A stretch of 64,000 bases of DNA from Streptomyces sp. BA2 (GTDB taxonomy: Bacteria > Actinomycetota > Actinomycetes > Streptomycetales > Streptomycetaceae): positions 3,112,001-3,176,000 of the forward strand of contig NZ_WSRO01000002.1 in NCBI RefSeq assembly GCF_009769735.1, in the 5' to 3' direction. Position 1 is the first letter of the stretch. Each line of letters starts with the position of its first letter. Under the pieces are notes generated by a model. It worked only from the letters and a program-made list of their open reading frames with translations, did not search any database and was not told the origin of the DNA. Shown here piece after piece: positions 52,488-61,628 of this stretch. The position numbers and the translations under genes were made by a program.

Positions 52488-52615
52488 CGCCTCGCGACAG
52501 CAGGGCCCGGGACCGTGATCCCACCAACGCCACACGGCAACAGAACCCCGGAGCACAGTCCCACCAACGCCACGCGGGAGCAGGCCCCGGAACCGCAGTC
52601 CTGCTAGCGGCCTCG
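52457..52615. repeat. Four degenerate 40-bp tandem units spanning the kdgK stop codon
   Basis: Units start at about 52457, 52496, 52536 and 52576. Each holds a GGGCCCGG-like block, a GAACGGTGGTCC-like block and a CCACC(AACGCC) or CGCTAGCGCC block. The first unit includes the kdgK stop; later units look like decayed copies, so duplication of a gene end probably produced them. Confidence 0.7.
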
Positions 52616-52680
52616 GCCCGTTCTCGCCCTCGCTCTCGTAGCGGGCCCCCTGAAGCAGGCCCGCCCCGCCAGCCGTCCCC

Positions 52681-52899
52681 CTAGCCGCAGCAGCCCCCGC
52701 CACAGCAGCCGCCTCCGCCTCCGCCACGCGGGGCGGGGGTGGGCGACGAGGTCGAGCCCCCTACCGCCACCGTCGACAGCAGCTTCACCGTGTCCTCGTG
52801 TCCGGCGGGGCAGGCCGCGGGGGCGGCGGACTCGGCCATCGGGCGGCTCAGCTCAAAGGTGTCGCCGCAGGAACGGCAGCGGTACTCGTATCGGGGCAT
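52681..52899 (-). CDS. FmdB-family zinc-ribbon protein
   Basis: 72 aa. MPRYEYRCRSCGDTFEL with CxxC, then CPAGH as second knuckle: FmdB/CxxC_CxxC_SSSS-type regulatory zinc ribbon. The tail is Gly-rich with Cys pairs (GGGGGGCCGGGCCG), which could bind metal. Originally described as a regulator of formamidase genes; here no formamidase is near. Confidence 0.9.
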   Translation of the reverse strand: MPRYEYRCRSCGDTFELSRPMAESAAPAACPAGHEDTVKLLSTVAVGGSTSSPTPAPRGGGGGGCCGGGCCG

Positions 52900-53075
52900 G
52901 GGCCAAGGCTAAGCGGTCTGGGGGAAGTGGAGTGCGTTTCCGCGTCGTTCAGTGCGTGCTCCGGTGTGCCGGCCGGAGGCCCTCGTACCCCGAGGCCTCT
53001 CAGCGGCAGCGGATCAGCCGGGGCGCGCGGCTTCGGCAGAAGGGCCCCCACGCCGCAAGACCAAGGCTCAGCTGC

Positions 53076-53894
53076 TCAACGCCCTGCCGCCGCAAGGAAC
53101 CCCCGCAGGATCTCCTCCCCCGCCGCGACCCCCCGCTCCTGCAGCACCGTGAGCCCCGGTGCCGTCCAGCCCGTGTCCGCCAGTTCGCCGTGGCCCGGCC
53201 GCCAGGAGCGGTCGGCGGCGAGCAGCAGATCAGCGTCGAGGAGCGAGTCACCGGCGGCGAGGATCTCGTCCGCGTCGATACGGCGGGCCACCTCGCGCAC
53301 CGCCGCGCTCTTGGTCAGCGGCTTCGGTACGGCGTAGATCTTGCGGCCCTGGAGCGAGACGGTCCAGCCGCGCTCCTCCGCCCACACGGCGAGCTCCTTG
53401 ACCCACTCCTTCGGCAGCAAGGAGCGTTCGACGACCAGATAGGCGAAGAGGTCCTCGGCCACCCGCTCCTTCAGGAGCCAGGCCGGGTCGGCGGTGCGCA
53501 CCATGTACGCGCGGACCTCGTCGAGCGTGGCGCACTCCGCGGCGAGGCGGCGGTCGACGCCCGCCCGCCAGCCGGGGTCGGAGACCCCGTCGACCAGCAG
53601 GTGCCCGCCGTTCGCGCAGATCGCGAACTCCGGTGCGGGGCCGGGCAGATGGATGCGGCCGTACTGCTCGCGCGTCCGCGTGGTCGTCGGCACGAAGACC
53701 GAGCCACGGCCCACCTCGTCAAGGAGCCCGGCGGCGGTCTCGGTGACGTACGACAGGGGCTTGCTCTCGTACACCTCGACGCACAGCAGGCGCGGCGCCT
53801 CGGCGTCGGGCATGGTCAGGCCGAGGGCTGCGGCGGAGTAGATGAGGGTGCGGTCGAGGTCGCTGGCGACCAGCACGGTGCGGGGAGTGCTCAC
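53076..53894 (-). CDS. HAD-superfamily hydrolase of the Ter biosynthetic operon
   Basis: 272 aa from GTG 53894, overlapping the phosphoribosyltransferase stop (GTGA). Nucleophile motif ASDLDRTLIY (Asp12, Asp14), cap region with large insertion typical of sucrose-phosphatase-like (C2) HADs, and motif IV AAGDSLLDADLL. It should dephosphorylate a sugar-phosphate intermediate. In published analyses of Ter stress operons a HAD phosphatase accompanies the PRTase and CitE-like genes and the set is proposed to make a nucleoside-like metabolite. Confidence 0.9.
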   Translation of the reverse strand: MSTPRTVLVASDLDRTLIYSAAALGLTMPDAEAPRLLCVEVYESKPLSYVTETAAGLLDEVGRGSVFVPTTTRTREQYGRIHLPGPAPEFAICANGGHLLVDGVSDPGWRAGVDRRLAAECATLDEVRAYMVRTADPAWLLKERVAEDLFAYLVVERSLLPKEWVKELAVWAEERGWTVSLQGRKIYAVPKPLTKSAAVREVARRIDADEILAAGDSLLDADLLLAADRSWRPGHGELADTGWTAPGLTVLQERGVAAGEEILRGFLAAAGR

Positions 53895-56392
53895 TTGGAG
53901 GCCACCGCCTTGCCGTCCGTGCCGGTGGCTCCGCGTGTGAACTGAGGGTGGATCAGTCCGACGCAGGTGTAAGGGAGTTCGGCTACCTCCTCGACCGGCA
54001 CGCCGCGCTGCTCCGCGAGGAGCCGTACGTGGTCGAGGTCGGCGCCCGCACCCGCGCGCGCCAGGATCTTCCAGGGAACGCGGCGCAGCAGCACGCGCGT
54101 CGTCTCACCGACGCCCGGCTTGACCAGGTTCACGTCGTGGATCCCGTACTCCTCACTGATCCGCTCGACGGCGGCCCAGCCCTCCCAGGTCGGGGCCCTG
54201 TCCGCCGAGAGCAGCTCCTTGGCCTGGGCGTCCACGGCGTCGGCCACCTCGTCGAAGCGGGCCGTGATGGCGTCCAGGAAGTCGAGGGAGAGGTCGCCGT
54301 CGGCGAGCTCGCGGTAGAACTTCGCGCCGTGGAAGTCGTCAGGGCCGACGAGGTCCGCACGCAGGACCGTGCGCGATATCAGCCCGGACACCGTCGAGTT
54401 GAGGCAGGCCGAGGGGATGAGGAAGTCCTCGCGGGTGCCGTAGGTGCGGACGCAGGAGCCGGGGTCGGCGAGCACGGCGATCTCCGGGTTGAAGCCAGCC
54501 GGACCTCCCGCCTCCTCGAACTCCCTTACCGCGTCGGCGAGTTCACGCGTGATCGCCCCCTTGCCCGTCCAGCCGTCGACGAAGACGACGTCGGCCGCGT
54601 CGTGGTGGGCGGCGAGCCACCGCAGCGCGTTGGCGTCGATGCCCCGGCCGCGCACGATCGACACGGCGTAGTGCGGCAGGTCGAGGCCGTGCCGGTGCCG
54701 CGCCCAGCGCCGCATCAGTACGCCGACCGGCGTGCCCGCGCGGGCGAGCGAGACGAGGACGGGGCGAGGTGAGCGCTCGGCGAGCACGGTCTCGGTGACG
54801 GTGCCGACGGCCTGCGCGATGCGGGCGGCGGAGGTGCCGAGCGCCGCGCGGAACAGCTCTTGGTACTGCGGGCTCGGCTGGTACTCGACCGGCAGCGACT
54901 CGGCGTAGTGCGCGCCACCGCTCTGTATCGCCTCCTCGCGCTCCTCGGTGGGCGCCTCGAGTCGCACGTCCGAGAGGTCCTGGAGCAGCCAGCCGACGTC
55001 TTCGGCCGCGTACGAGGAGAAGTCGGGGCCGCGGAGGGGCTCGGGCAGCATGGAGGGCCTTTCGGGGGCGTGCTCGGGGAGACGCACAGGGGCTTGCTCG
55101 GGGACGTACGAGGGCACGACGGCAAGCAGCACCTGTGGGGCGTGCGCGGCGAGCTGCACCAACAGGCCGTCGGGGGCGTGGAGTTCGGGGCGGTCGGCCA
55201 TGGAGTCGACCACGATGACGATCGCGTTGAAGTCACCGCCCGCGACGTTGTACGCGTACCTCTCGCCGGGTCCGTCGGCGGGGTCGTCGTGGGCGGGGAA
55301 GACGAGGCGGCTGCGGATGGCGTAGCCGGGGTCGTCGACGGCGAGGACGGGCGAGCGGGTGGTGGTGGAGTACCGCACGTCCGCGGTGCCGGTGGGCAGC
55401 CGCTCCTCCAGCGCCATGCCGAGGGCCAGCGGCGCGTACATCAGCTCCTCGAAGCCGAGGACGAGGACGCGGCGCGGCGAGACGCCGGGAACCCCGGCGC
55501 TCGCGAGAGCCGGAGCCAGCGCTTCCGCGATCCGGTCCGCCATCCCCGGCAGCGCCGCCTCCAGCGCCGCCCGGTGCTCGGGGGTGAAGCCGTGGCGCCC
55601 GCCGTCCGGCACTCCGGCGGGCCAGCCGAGGTCGACCCGGGTGACCGAGCCGGCCTCGCGGCGCGGGGCGGGGAGCGCCGAAGCCTCGTACTCCTCGACC
55701 AGTGCCTGGCCCTTCTCCAGGACCCCGTCCGGCAGGCTCACCGTGCCGGACGCCGTCGTGATCAGGTCGACCCGCGCGCCGATCTCCCGGGCGAAGGCGG
55801 CCAGGCGGCCCTGGTCCTGCGGGGAGCGCATGTCGACGAGCGCCACGATGACGTACCGCTCGCGCGGGTACAGCTCGTGCAGGGCGCGGATGGTGTTGAG
55901 GACGGTGTTGCCGGTGGAGAACTCGTCGTCGACGAGGACGAGCGGGCCGTCCCTGGTGAGCAGCCGGGGGTCCTCGGGGAGCAGCAGGTGCGAGGTCGCG
56001 TGCGAGTGGGACTCCTCGAAGCCGCCGGCCCTGCGCACCGAGTCGACCGGACGGCGCGTGGAGTGGAGGTAGGGCGCGAGGCCGATGCCGTCCGCGACGC
56101 AGTGGCCGAGGCCGGTCGCCGTCTCCGCGTAACCGAGCACGACCGCGCGCCGGGCCTCCGCGTCGCCCAGGAGCGCGCGCACCCGGACACCGAGGTCGCG
56201 CCCCGCCGCGTACACGACGGACGGGAGCTGCGGCACATGCTTGCCGAGGACGTTCGACACCAGGAGGTGCGCCCGCTTCGGGTTGCGGCGCAGGGCGAGG
56301 CCGAGCAGGTCGCTCAGCCCCGCGTCTCCGGCCAACTCCACACCGAGCCGCTCGGCGACCCACGTCCCTGACCACACCACGTCGTCGTTCAC
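53891..56392 (-). CDS. Fused phosphoribosyltransferase-TRSP-phosphoribosyltransferase (Ter operon)
   Basis: 833 aa. Two PRTase-type PRPP loops are visible: N-terminal VLVDDEFSTGNTVLNT (about 150-165) and C-terminal VVFVDGWTGKGAITREL (about 590-606). Between them lies a region matching the TRSP domain (EELMYAPLALGMALEE, LVFPAHDDPADGPG). So PRTase_2, TRSP and PRTase_1 (StiP-like) domains that are separate genes elsewhere are one chain here. Predicted to build a ribosyl or nucleotide-like compound. Translationally coupled to the HAD gene, 72 bp after the CitE-like gene. Confidence 0.9.
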   Translation of the reverse strand: MNDDVVWSGTWVAERLGVELAGDAGLSDLLGLALRRNPKRAHLLVSNVLGKHVPQLPSVVYAAGRDLGVRVRALLGDAEARRAVVLGYAETATGLGHCVADGIGLAPYLHSTRRPVDSVRRAGGFEESHSHATSHLLLPEDPRLLTRDGPLVLVDDEFSTGNTVLNTIRALHELYPRERYVIVALVDMRSPQDQGRLAAFAREIGARVDLITTASGTVSLPDGVLEKGQALVEEYEASALPAPRREAGSVTRVDLGWPAGVPDGGRHGFTPEHRAALEAALPGMADRIAEALAPALASAGVPGVSPRRVLVLGFEELMYAPLALGMALEERLPTGTADVRYSTTTRSPVLAVDDPGYAIRSRLVFPAHDDPADGPGERYAYNVAGGDFNAIVIVVDSMADRPELHAPDGLLVQLAAHAPQVLLAVVPSYVPEQAPVRLPEHAPERPSMLPEPLRGPDFSSYAAEDVGWLLQDLSDVRLEAPTEEREEAIQSGGAHYAESLPVEYQPSPQYQELFRAALGTSAARIAQAVGTVTETVLAERSPRPVLVSLARAGTPVGVLMRRWARHRHGLDLPHYAVSIVRGRGIDANALRWLAAHHDAADVVFVDGWTGKGAITRELADAVREFEEAGGPAGFNPEIAVLADPGSCVRTYGTREDFLIPSACLNSTVSGLISRTVLRADLVGPDDFHGAKFYRELADGDLSLDFLDAITARFDEVADAVDAQAKELLSADRAPTWEGWAAVERISEEYGIHDVNLVKPGVGETTRVLLRRVPWKILARAGAGADLDHVRLLAEQRGVPVEEVAELPYTCVGLIHPQFTRGATGTDGKAVASK

Positions 56393-56464
56393 AGTCCTCG
56401 CACAGTCCTTACGTTCACTCGCACAGTCCTTACGTTCAGCCGGAGAAAAAGAGAGACCCGGTGG

Positions 56465-57631
56465 TCAGTCGGAGAGCCCGGCGGTGAGCAGCTCCACGAA
56501 GCCGATGTCCTCGCGCGCGACGCCGAAGACCTCGGCGCGCTGGAGGGTCCTTTCGGCCCAGGCGCGGTGCGGCTTCACTTCGTTCATCTTGTTCGTGTAC
56601 GCCGAGCGCATGACCCCTCCGCCGTCCCGTTCCGGGCGCAGGATGTCCTCGGCGTCGCTGAACTCCTCGTGGCTGACGACCGAGAGCGCGTGCACGGGCA
56701 GCACGTGCGAGGGGTGGATGCAGGTCTTGCCGAGCAGGCCGTTGGCCCGGTCGAGCTCGATCTCGCGCAGCAGCCCGTCGATGTCGTGCTCGATGAGTGC
56801 CTGCCGCAGCTCCTCCGCCCGGCCTTCCAGGAAGGGACTCCGGCGCAGCTGCGGCTTGAACATCCTCTCCTGGACGCGGAAGTACTCCCACACGGGGCCG
56901 GTCACGGTGAAGCCCGTGCCGTCGGCCCTGCCGAGGTGATTGACCACGTCGGCGATGACCGAGGCCACGATGTGGACGTCGTACGCGGTCATGTGCGGCG
57001 GCCTGCGCAGTCCGTACGCCGAGCAGAAGTCGGTGACGCCGAGCCGCAGCGCGAGCACCCGCTCGCGGTACTTGTCGACGGTGCGGGCGATCCCGGCGAG
57101 GGCCTCGGCGCGGCTCTCCAGGTGCAGCAGTTCGGGCGATTCGAGGACCGGCATCGCGAAGAGCCGGCGGCCGCTCGTGGCTTCCGCCACGGCGAGCGAC
57201 TCCAGGAAGGCGACGCCTCGCTCCTCGGTGAACTTGGGCAGTACGAATCCGGACAGCAGGCGGATGCTGGGGCCGAGGCGGGCCGCCAGGTCGGCTATCT
57301 GTTCGGGGGCCCGGACGCGTACGAAGAGGAGCGGGGGCTCCGCGCCGTCCCGCTCGGCGAGGTCGGCGAACTGTCTGACCAGGTTCTCCTCGGCGCCGAT
57401 GACCTCCGCGTCATCGATCGAGTCCTCCAGGCAGAGCACCATCGAGATCACGCCACGCCCGGCCTGCTTGAGGATGTCGTCGGCGAGGCGGGGGCGCGTG
57501 GCAGGGCTGTAGAGCGTGGCTCCCAGGGCGGCGGCGAGCAGACGCGGGGAGGAGTCCGCGGTGAAGGCGCACGGCTCCCGATGGAAGAGACGCTGTCGCA
57601 CCTCTGGGGCGATATGCCCGAAATGACGCAT
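56465..57631 (-). CDS. HpcH/HpaI aldolase (citrate-lyase beta-like) of the Ter operon
   Basis: 388 aa. CitE-like TIM barrel: LYSPATRPRLADDIL, VLCLEDSIDDAEV (catalytic Glu/Asp for metal), LFVRVRAPEQI (substrate Arg), FVLPKFT (Lys) and GLLGKTCIHPSHV (C-terminal). Condenses or cleaves an acyl-CoA or keto acid. First gene of the minus-strand operon that includes the PRTase and HAD genes; GGGGAAA upstream. Divergent from the Pro-rich TerD gene. Confidence 0.92.
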   Translation of the reverse strand: MRHFGHIAPEVRQRLFHREPCAFTADSSPRLLAAALGATLYSPATRPRLADDILKQAGRGVISMVLCLEDSIDDAEVIGAEENLVRQFADLAERDGAEPPLLFVRVRAPEQIADLAARLGPSIRLLSGFVLPKFTEERGVAFLESLAVAEATSGRRLFAMPVLESPELLHLESRAEALAGIARTVDKYRERVLALRLGVTDFCSAYGLRRPPHMTAYDVHIVASVIADVVNHLGRADGTGFTVTGPVWEYFRVQERMFKPQLRRSPFLEGRAEELRQALIEHDIDGLLREIELDRANGLLGKTCIHPSHVLPVHALSVVSHEEFSDAEDILRPERDGGGVMRSAYTNKMNEVKPHRAWAERTLQRAEVFGVAREDIGFVELLTAGLSD

Positions 57632-57812
57632 GATTTCCCCTGTACTCGTCGGCGCGATCCGACGTGATGTGGCCGGTAATAGTACGTAGGGACGGGTGTC
57701 AAGGGTTCCCCATGGGCATGAAATTCAGGTAACCCGGCCATGTCAGACACACAGGCCACACACCGTCACCCCCGCGTTGTCCCGTCCAAACCCGGGAAGG
57801 CAGGATGACCGC

Positions 57813-58700
57813 ATGACGCACGCGATGTTGAAGGGGTCGAACGTCCCGCTCGAAGCCACGGCAGTCCGCGCCGTGCTGCGCTGGACCCCTGGTCAGGGCG
57901 TCCCGGACGTCGACGCGTCGGCTCTGCTCCTCGGCGCCGACGGCCGCGTGCGGTCCGACGAGGACTTCGTCTTCTACAACCAGCCGCGCCATCCGTCGGG
58001 CAAGGTCTGGCGGCTCGGCAAGAAGCGCGTCTCCCAGGGCCTCTCCGAAGGCCTGACCGACACGATCCAGACGGACATGGCGAGCCTGGATCCCGCCGTG
58101 AGCCGGGTCCTGCTCGTCGCCTCCGCCGAGAACGTCGCCTTCGAGAACGTACGCGCGCTGCGCATCCTGCTGTACGACGCCGGCGCGGGCGAGGCCGAAC
58201 CGCTCGCCTACTTCGACATCACCCCGCAGACGGGCGCCGAGACGGCCCTGATCTGCGGCGAGCTCTACCGCCGCGGTGACGTCTGGAAGTTCCGCGCCCT
58301 GGGTGAGGGCTACCTGAACGGCCTGGAGGGTCTCGCCGGGGACTTCGGCATCTCCGTGGACGAGTCCGAGGCGGTGCCCGAGCCGACGACCGAGGCCTCG
58401 CTCCCGCAGCCGTATCCCCAGCGGCAGCCGCTGCCCGAACCGGCCACGCAGGCTCCGGTTCCGCAGGCTCCTGCTCCGCAGCCCTTCCCCTCCCCTGCCC
58501 CGCAGCCCGCGTACGGCTACCCTCCCGAGCCCCCGCGCCACCAGCCCGCCCCGCAGCCGTCCTACGGCTACCCGCAGCCCGCGCCCGCTCATGCGGCGCC
58601 GCTCCCGCAGCCTTCGTACGGCTATCCGCAGCCCGTGGCCCCGATGCCCGACCCGAACTTCCAGCTGCCGCCCCAGGGCCCGCAGTTCCTCGCACGCTGA
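57813..58700 (+). CDS. TerD-family protein with Pro/Gln/Tyr-rich C-terminal tail
   Basis: 295 aa. The TerD domain covers about residues 1-190: [54 protein letters not shown], and [20 protein letters not shown]. The usual calcium-binding acidic stretch is altered ([13 protein letters not shown]). The last 100 residues are a low-complexity tail with PSYGYPQP repeats (three near copies, about 250-280), likely disordered and interaction-prone. ATG 57813; upstream in-frame extension is not favoured. Divergent from the CitE-like gene. Confidence 0.9.
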   Translation: MTHAMLKGSNVPLEATAVRAVLRWTPGQGVPDVDASALLLGADGRVRSDEDFVFYNQPRHPSGKVWRLGKKRVSQGLSEGLTDTIQTDMASLDPAVSRVLLVASAENVAFENVRALRILLYDAGAGEAEPLAYFDITPQTGAETALICGELYRRGDVWKFRALGEGYLNGLEGLAGDFGISVDESEAVPEPTTEASLPQPYPQRQPLPEPATQAPVPQAPAPQPFPSPAPQPAYGYPPEPPRHQPAPQPSYGYPQPAPAHAAPLPQPSYGYPQPVAPMPDPNFQLPPQGPQFLAR

Positions 58701-58803
58701 GGACGCGGGACAGGCGGGACAGGCGCGGCAGCCGCGGCAGGCGGGACACGCCGGGCACGCCGAGCGCACAGGGCCGTTCAGCACGCTGGGCACCCGGCGG
58801 CGT

Positions 58804-59547
58804 TCAGGCGCGGCCCGCGTTCGTCTTGTAGCCCCGGCCCCACTGCAGCCCCCAGCCGTACAGCCGGTCGAGCTCGGCCTGGAAGCCGTACACGAACTTC
58901 ACCTCGCGGCGCACGACCAGCTCGCCCTTGACGTTCTCCAGCGTGAAGACGGCACAGGAGCGGGCCTGCGGCTGGCGCTCGTCCAGGTCGATCTCGATCC
59001 GCGGGCCGTTGCTGGGGTAGAGCGTCACCTTGGCGTGCGTGCGGTCGAAGGCCGGCGTCTGGTCGTATATGTAGGCGAAGAACAGCAGCCGCTTGATCGA
59101 CTCGCGGTGGTCGAGGTTCACGTAGATCGTCTCGCCGGACGGCGAACCGAACCGGTCGTCGCCGCTGAGCTTCACGTACGGCGGGGCGTTCAGGCTGCCG
59201 AAGAAGCTGCCCAGCGGCTGTACGACGCCCTTGGTGCCTTCCACCGTCTCGTACAGACAGCCGAGGTCGAGGTCGACGTTGACCACGCCCTGGGTGTGCG
59301 CCTGCACCACGTCGGGCTGGAACATCCTGAAGGGGTGGCGCAGCAGGCCGCCGCCCTTGGGCTTGCCGATGATGTCGGACGTACGCATCTGCCAGGAGAG
59401 GTTGACCCGGAGATTGCCGGTGGCCGCGCCCTGTTTGTTGAGCGAGACCGTCGGGTTCCGCTTGGTGAGTTCGATGGAGTTGGTCGCCGCGCTGCCCGAC
59501 TCGTAGTCCATCGAGCGCCCACGCCACAAACCGTCCCAGAAGGACAT
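58804..59547 (-). CDS. TerA/TerD-like protein
   Basis: 247 aa from ATG 59547. TerD-fold motifs VNVDLDLGCLYE (about 88-99), FFGSLNAPPYVKLSGDDR and a TerD-like beta sandwich follow an N-terminal basic region (WRGRSMDYESGS). C-terminal region ends GWGLQWGRGYKT. Ter proteins form Ca-dependent membrane-associated complexes; this one is more like TerA than TerD. Faces terC-like and terD genes on the same strand. Confidence 0.85.
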   Translation of the reverse strand: MSFWDGLWRGRSMDYESGSAATNSIELTKRNPTVSLNKQGAATGNLRVNLSWQMRTSDIIGKPKGGGLLRHPFRMFQPDVVQAHTQGVVNVDLDLGCLYETVEGTKGVVQPLGSFFGSLNAPPYVKLSGDDRFGSPSGETIYVNLDHRESIKRLLFFAYIYDQTPAFDRTHAKVTLYPSNGPRIEIDLDERQPQARSCAVFTLENVKGELVVRREVKFVYGFQAELDRLYGWGLQWGRGYKTNAGRA

Positions 59548-59598
59548 CGCCGCCCCCAAAAAAGTGCCGGAGCCCCATGGGCCCCTTACGAATGCCAC

Positions 59599-59635
59599 GG
59601 GGCGGCCAGGAGGACTCGTCCTCGATGGCCGCCCC
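59599..59635 (-). terminator. Terminator hairpin after the DUF475 gene
   Basis: Outer stem GGGGCGGCCA/TGGCCGCCCC (59599-59608 and 59626-59635) encloses an inner AGGAC-TC-GTCCT stem (59611-59622). Confidence 0.85.
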
Positions 59636-59695
59636 GCTCAGAAGCGTTCCTCACTCGGCCCCGCGTCACACTCCGGGAACGGGTCGGACTCTCGG

Positions 59696-60841
59696 TCAGA
59701 CGCCGGAAGGCACCTCGGACTTCTCCGAGCCCGAGCCCTTGCCCTCCGCTGCCGCGAGTCGCTTGTTGCGGCGGACGGACGAGATGAAGGACCAGAGAAT
59801 CAGGATGACACCGACCGAGCCCGTGATGACCTCGTGGATCTCGTACTGGATGGTGACGAGGAGGATCACGGCGAGGGCGCCGATCGCGTAGTGCGCGCCG
59901 TGCTCCAGGTAGACGTAGTCGTCCAGGGTGCCCTGGCGGACCAGGTAGACGGTGAGGGACCGGACGTACATCGCGCCGATGCCGAGACCGAGCGCCATCA
60001 GGACGATGTCGTTGGTGACGGCGAAGGCACCGATGACACCGTCGAAGGAGAACGACGCGTCCAGGACCTCGAGGTACAGGAACATGAAGAACGCGGCCTT
60101 GCCGACCATGACGACGGCAGGAACCTTCTTGCCGCTCCTCCTGGCCTCTTCCTCCTGCTCGTGCTCGCGCTCCTCCTCTTCCTCGATCTTGCTCTCGAAG
60201 AAGCCGGATAGGCCGCCCACGATGAGATACGTGATGAGTCCGGCGACGCCGGACAGCAGCACCGTCTCCGCCTTGTCCACGTGTGTCCCGCCGTGCTGGT
60301 GGGCGTGGGTGGCGACGGTCATCGCGGAGATCATGAGCACGATGAGCGCGACGCAGGCCGACAGCATGTCGATCTTGCCGAGCTTGGCGAGGGGGCGCTC
60401 CAGCCAGCCGAGCCACTTGATGTCACGGTCCTCGAAAACGAAGTCGAGGAAAATCATCAACAGGAACATGCCACCGAACGCGGCGATCGACGGGTGAGCG
60501 TCGGTCACCAGCTGCTGGTACCGGTCCTTGTCGTTGAGCGCGAGACGCACAGCCTCGATCGGGCCGATCTTGGCGCTGATGGCCACGATCGCGACGGGGA
60601 ACACGAGCCGCATGCCGAAGACGGCGATCAGCACACCGATGGTGAGGAAGATCTTCTGCCAGAAGGCACTCATCTTCTTCAGGATCCCGGCGTTGACCAC
60701 CGCGTTGTCGAAGGACAGCGAGATCTCGAGGATGGACAGGATCGCCACGACCCCGAAACCTGTCCACCCCCCGTAGAACACCGCCGCGACCAGGCCGAGC
60801 GCGGTAACCGCGAACGACCAGCCGAAGGTTTTCAGAAGCAC
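59696..60841 (-). CDS. DUF475/TerC-like integral membrane protein
   Basis: 381 aa from GTG 60841. About nine transmembrane helices. TerC-type acidic motifs: LSFDNAVVNAGI (about 43-54) and SFDGVIGAFAVTNDI (about 265-279); a His-rich loop THAHQHGGTH and an acidic EEEEEREHEQEEEARR loop lie between. TerC relatives export Mn2+ or bind metal and anchor TerD at the membrane. Located between TerA-like and TerD genes. Confidence 0.9.
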   Translation of the reverse strand: MLLKTFGWSFAVTALGLVAAVFYGGWTGFGVVAILSILEISLSFDNAVVNAGILKKMSAFWQKIFLTIGVLIAVFGMRLVFPVAIVAISAKIGPIEAVRLALNDKDRYQQLVTDAHPSIAAFGGMFLLMIFLDFVFEDRDIKWLGWLERPLAKLGKIDMLSACVALIVLMISAMTVATHAHQHGGTHVDKAETVLLSGVAGLITYLIVGGLSGFFESKIEEEEEREHEQEEEARRSGKKVPAVVMVGKAAFFMFLYLEVLDASFSFDGVIGAFAVTNDIVLMALGLGIGAMYVRSLTVYLVRQGTLDDYVYLEHGAHYAIGALAVILLVTIQYEIHEVITGSVGVILILWSFISSVRRNKRLAAAEGKGSGSEKSEVPSGV

Positions 60842-60905
60842 TGGCTACCCAATCGTGTGTGTACGGGCTCCCGTTTAGCGGTCTCCCCCGCGCCGGTCCC
60901 CTGCT

Positions 60906-61481
60906 TTACGAAACATTGACCCCGAAGTCTAGAGCGATGCCCCGCAGACCTGACGCGTACCCCTGCCCAACGGCGCGGAACTTCCATTCGCCGCCGTAGC
61001 GATAGACCTCGCCGAAGATCATCGCGGTCTCCGTGGAGGCGTCCTCGGAGAGGTCGTACCGCGCGAGCTCCTGGTGGTCGGCTTGATTGACCACGCGGAT
61101 GAAAGCGTTACTGACCTGGCCGAACGCCTGGCCGCGATTGTCCGCGTCATGGATCGAGACAGGGAAGACGATCTTGTCGCAGGTGGCGGGAACCTTGGAG
61201 AGGTCGATCAGGAGCGACTCGTCGTCCCCGTCACCCTCACCCGTGAGGTTGTCGCCGGTGTGTTCGACAGAGCCGTCCGGGCTCTTGAGGTTGTTGTAGA
61301 AGACGAACCACTCGTCGCCGAGAATCCGGCCCGAGTTGCACATCAGCGCGCTGGCGTCGAGGTCGAAGGGGGCTCCGGTGGTGGAGCGCGCGTCCCAGCC
61401 GAGTCCGACCAGGACCTGTGTGAGGTTCGGTGCGGCCTTGGAGAGGGAGACGTTGCCTCCCTTGGCGAGCGTGACGCCCAT
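60906..61481 (-). CDS. terD: TerD-family protein, copy 1
   Basis: 191 aa from ATG 61481 with GGGGAGGA. Complete Ter[59 protein letters not shown] (acidic Ca2+-binding), and [14 protein letters not shown]. About 60-65% of residues appear shared with the neighbouring TerD by eye. TerD-like proteins bind calcium and contribute to resistance to tellurite and other stress and to Streptomyces development. Confidence 0.95.
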   Translation of the reverse strand: MGVTLAKGGNVSLSKAAPNLTQVLVGLGWDARSTTGAPFDLDASALMCNSGRILGDEWFVFYNNLKSPDGSVEHTGDNLTGEGDGDDESLLIDLSKVPATCDKIVFPVSIHDADNRGQAFGQVSNAFIRVVNQADHQELARYDLSEDASTETAMIFGEVYRYGGEWKFRAVGQGYASGLRGIALDFGVNVS

Positions 61482-61568
61482 GATGTGGTCCTCCCCGTGG
61501 TTCGAGAGCAAGATTCCCCGGTCCCCCATGGTTCGGGAGCAGTGCCCGGGAGCAGGAGTTTTGAGCGC

Positions 61569-61603
61569 GTCCGGCGCCGCACTCGTGGTGTGCGGCGCCG
61601 GAC
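61569..61603 (-). terminator. Perfect 14-bp hairpin between the two terD genes
   Basis: Arms 61569-61582 and 61590-61603 (GTCCGGCGCCGCAC and complement), 7-base loop. Lies after terD copy 2 and before terD copy 1 on the minus strand, so each may be expressed separately. Confidence 0.85.
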
Positions 61604-61628
61604 GACAAGGCGGAGGGCGTTACTCGGC

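Noticed and set aside
52501..52600. The 40-bp tandem repeat as a CRISPR-like array
   Set aside because: Units are contiguous and degenerate with no unique spacers; they derive from the kdgK end.
54860..56371. Plus-strand open frame of 503 codons
   Set aside because: Antisense to the phosphoribosyltransferase fusion; Val/Gly-rich with no family similarity I can see.
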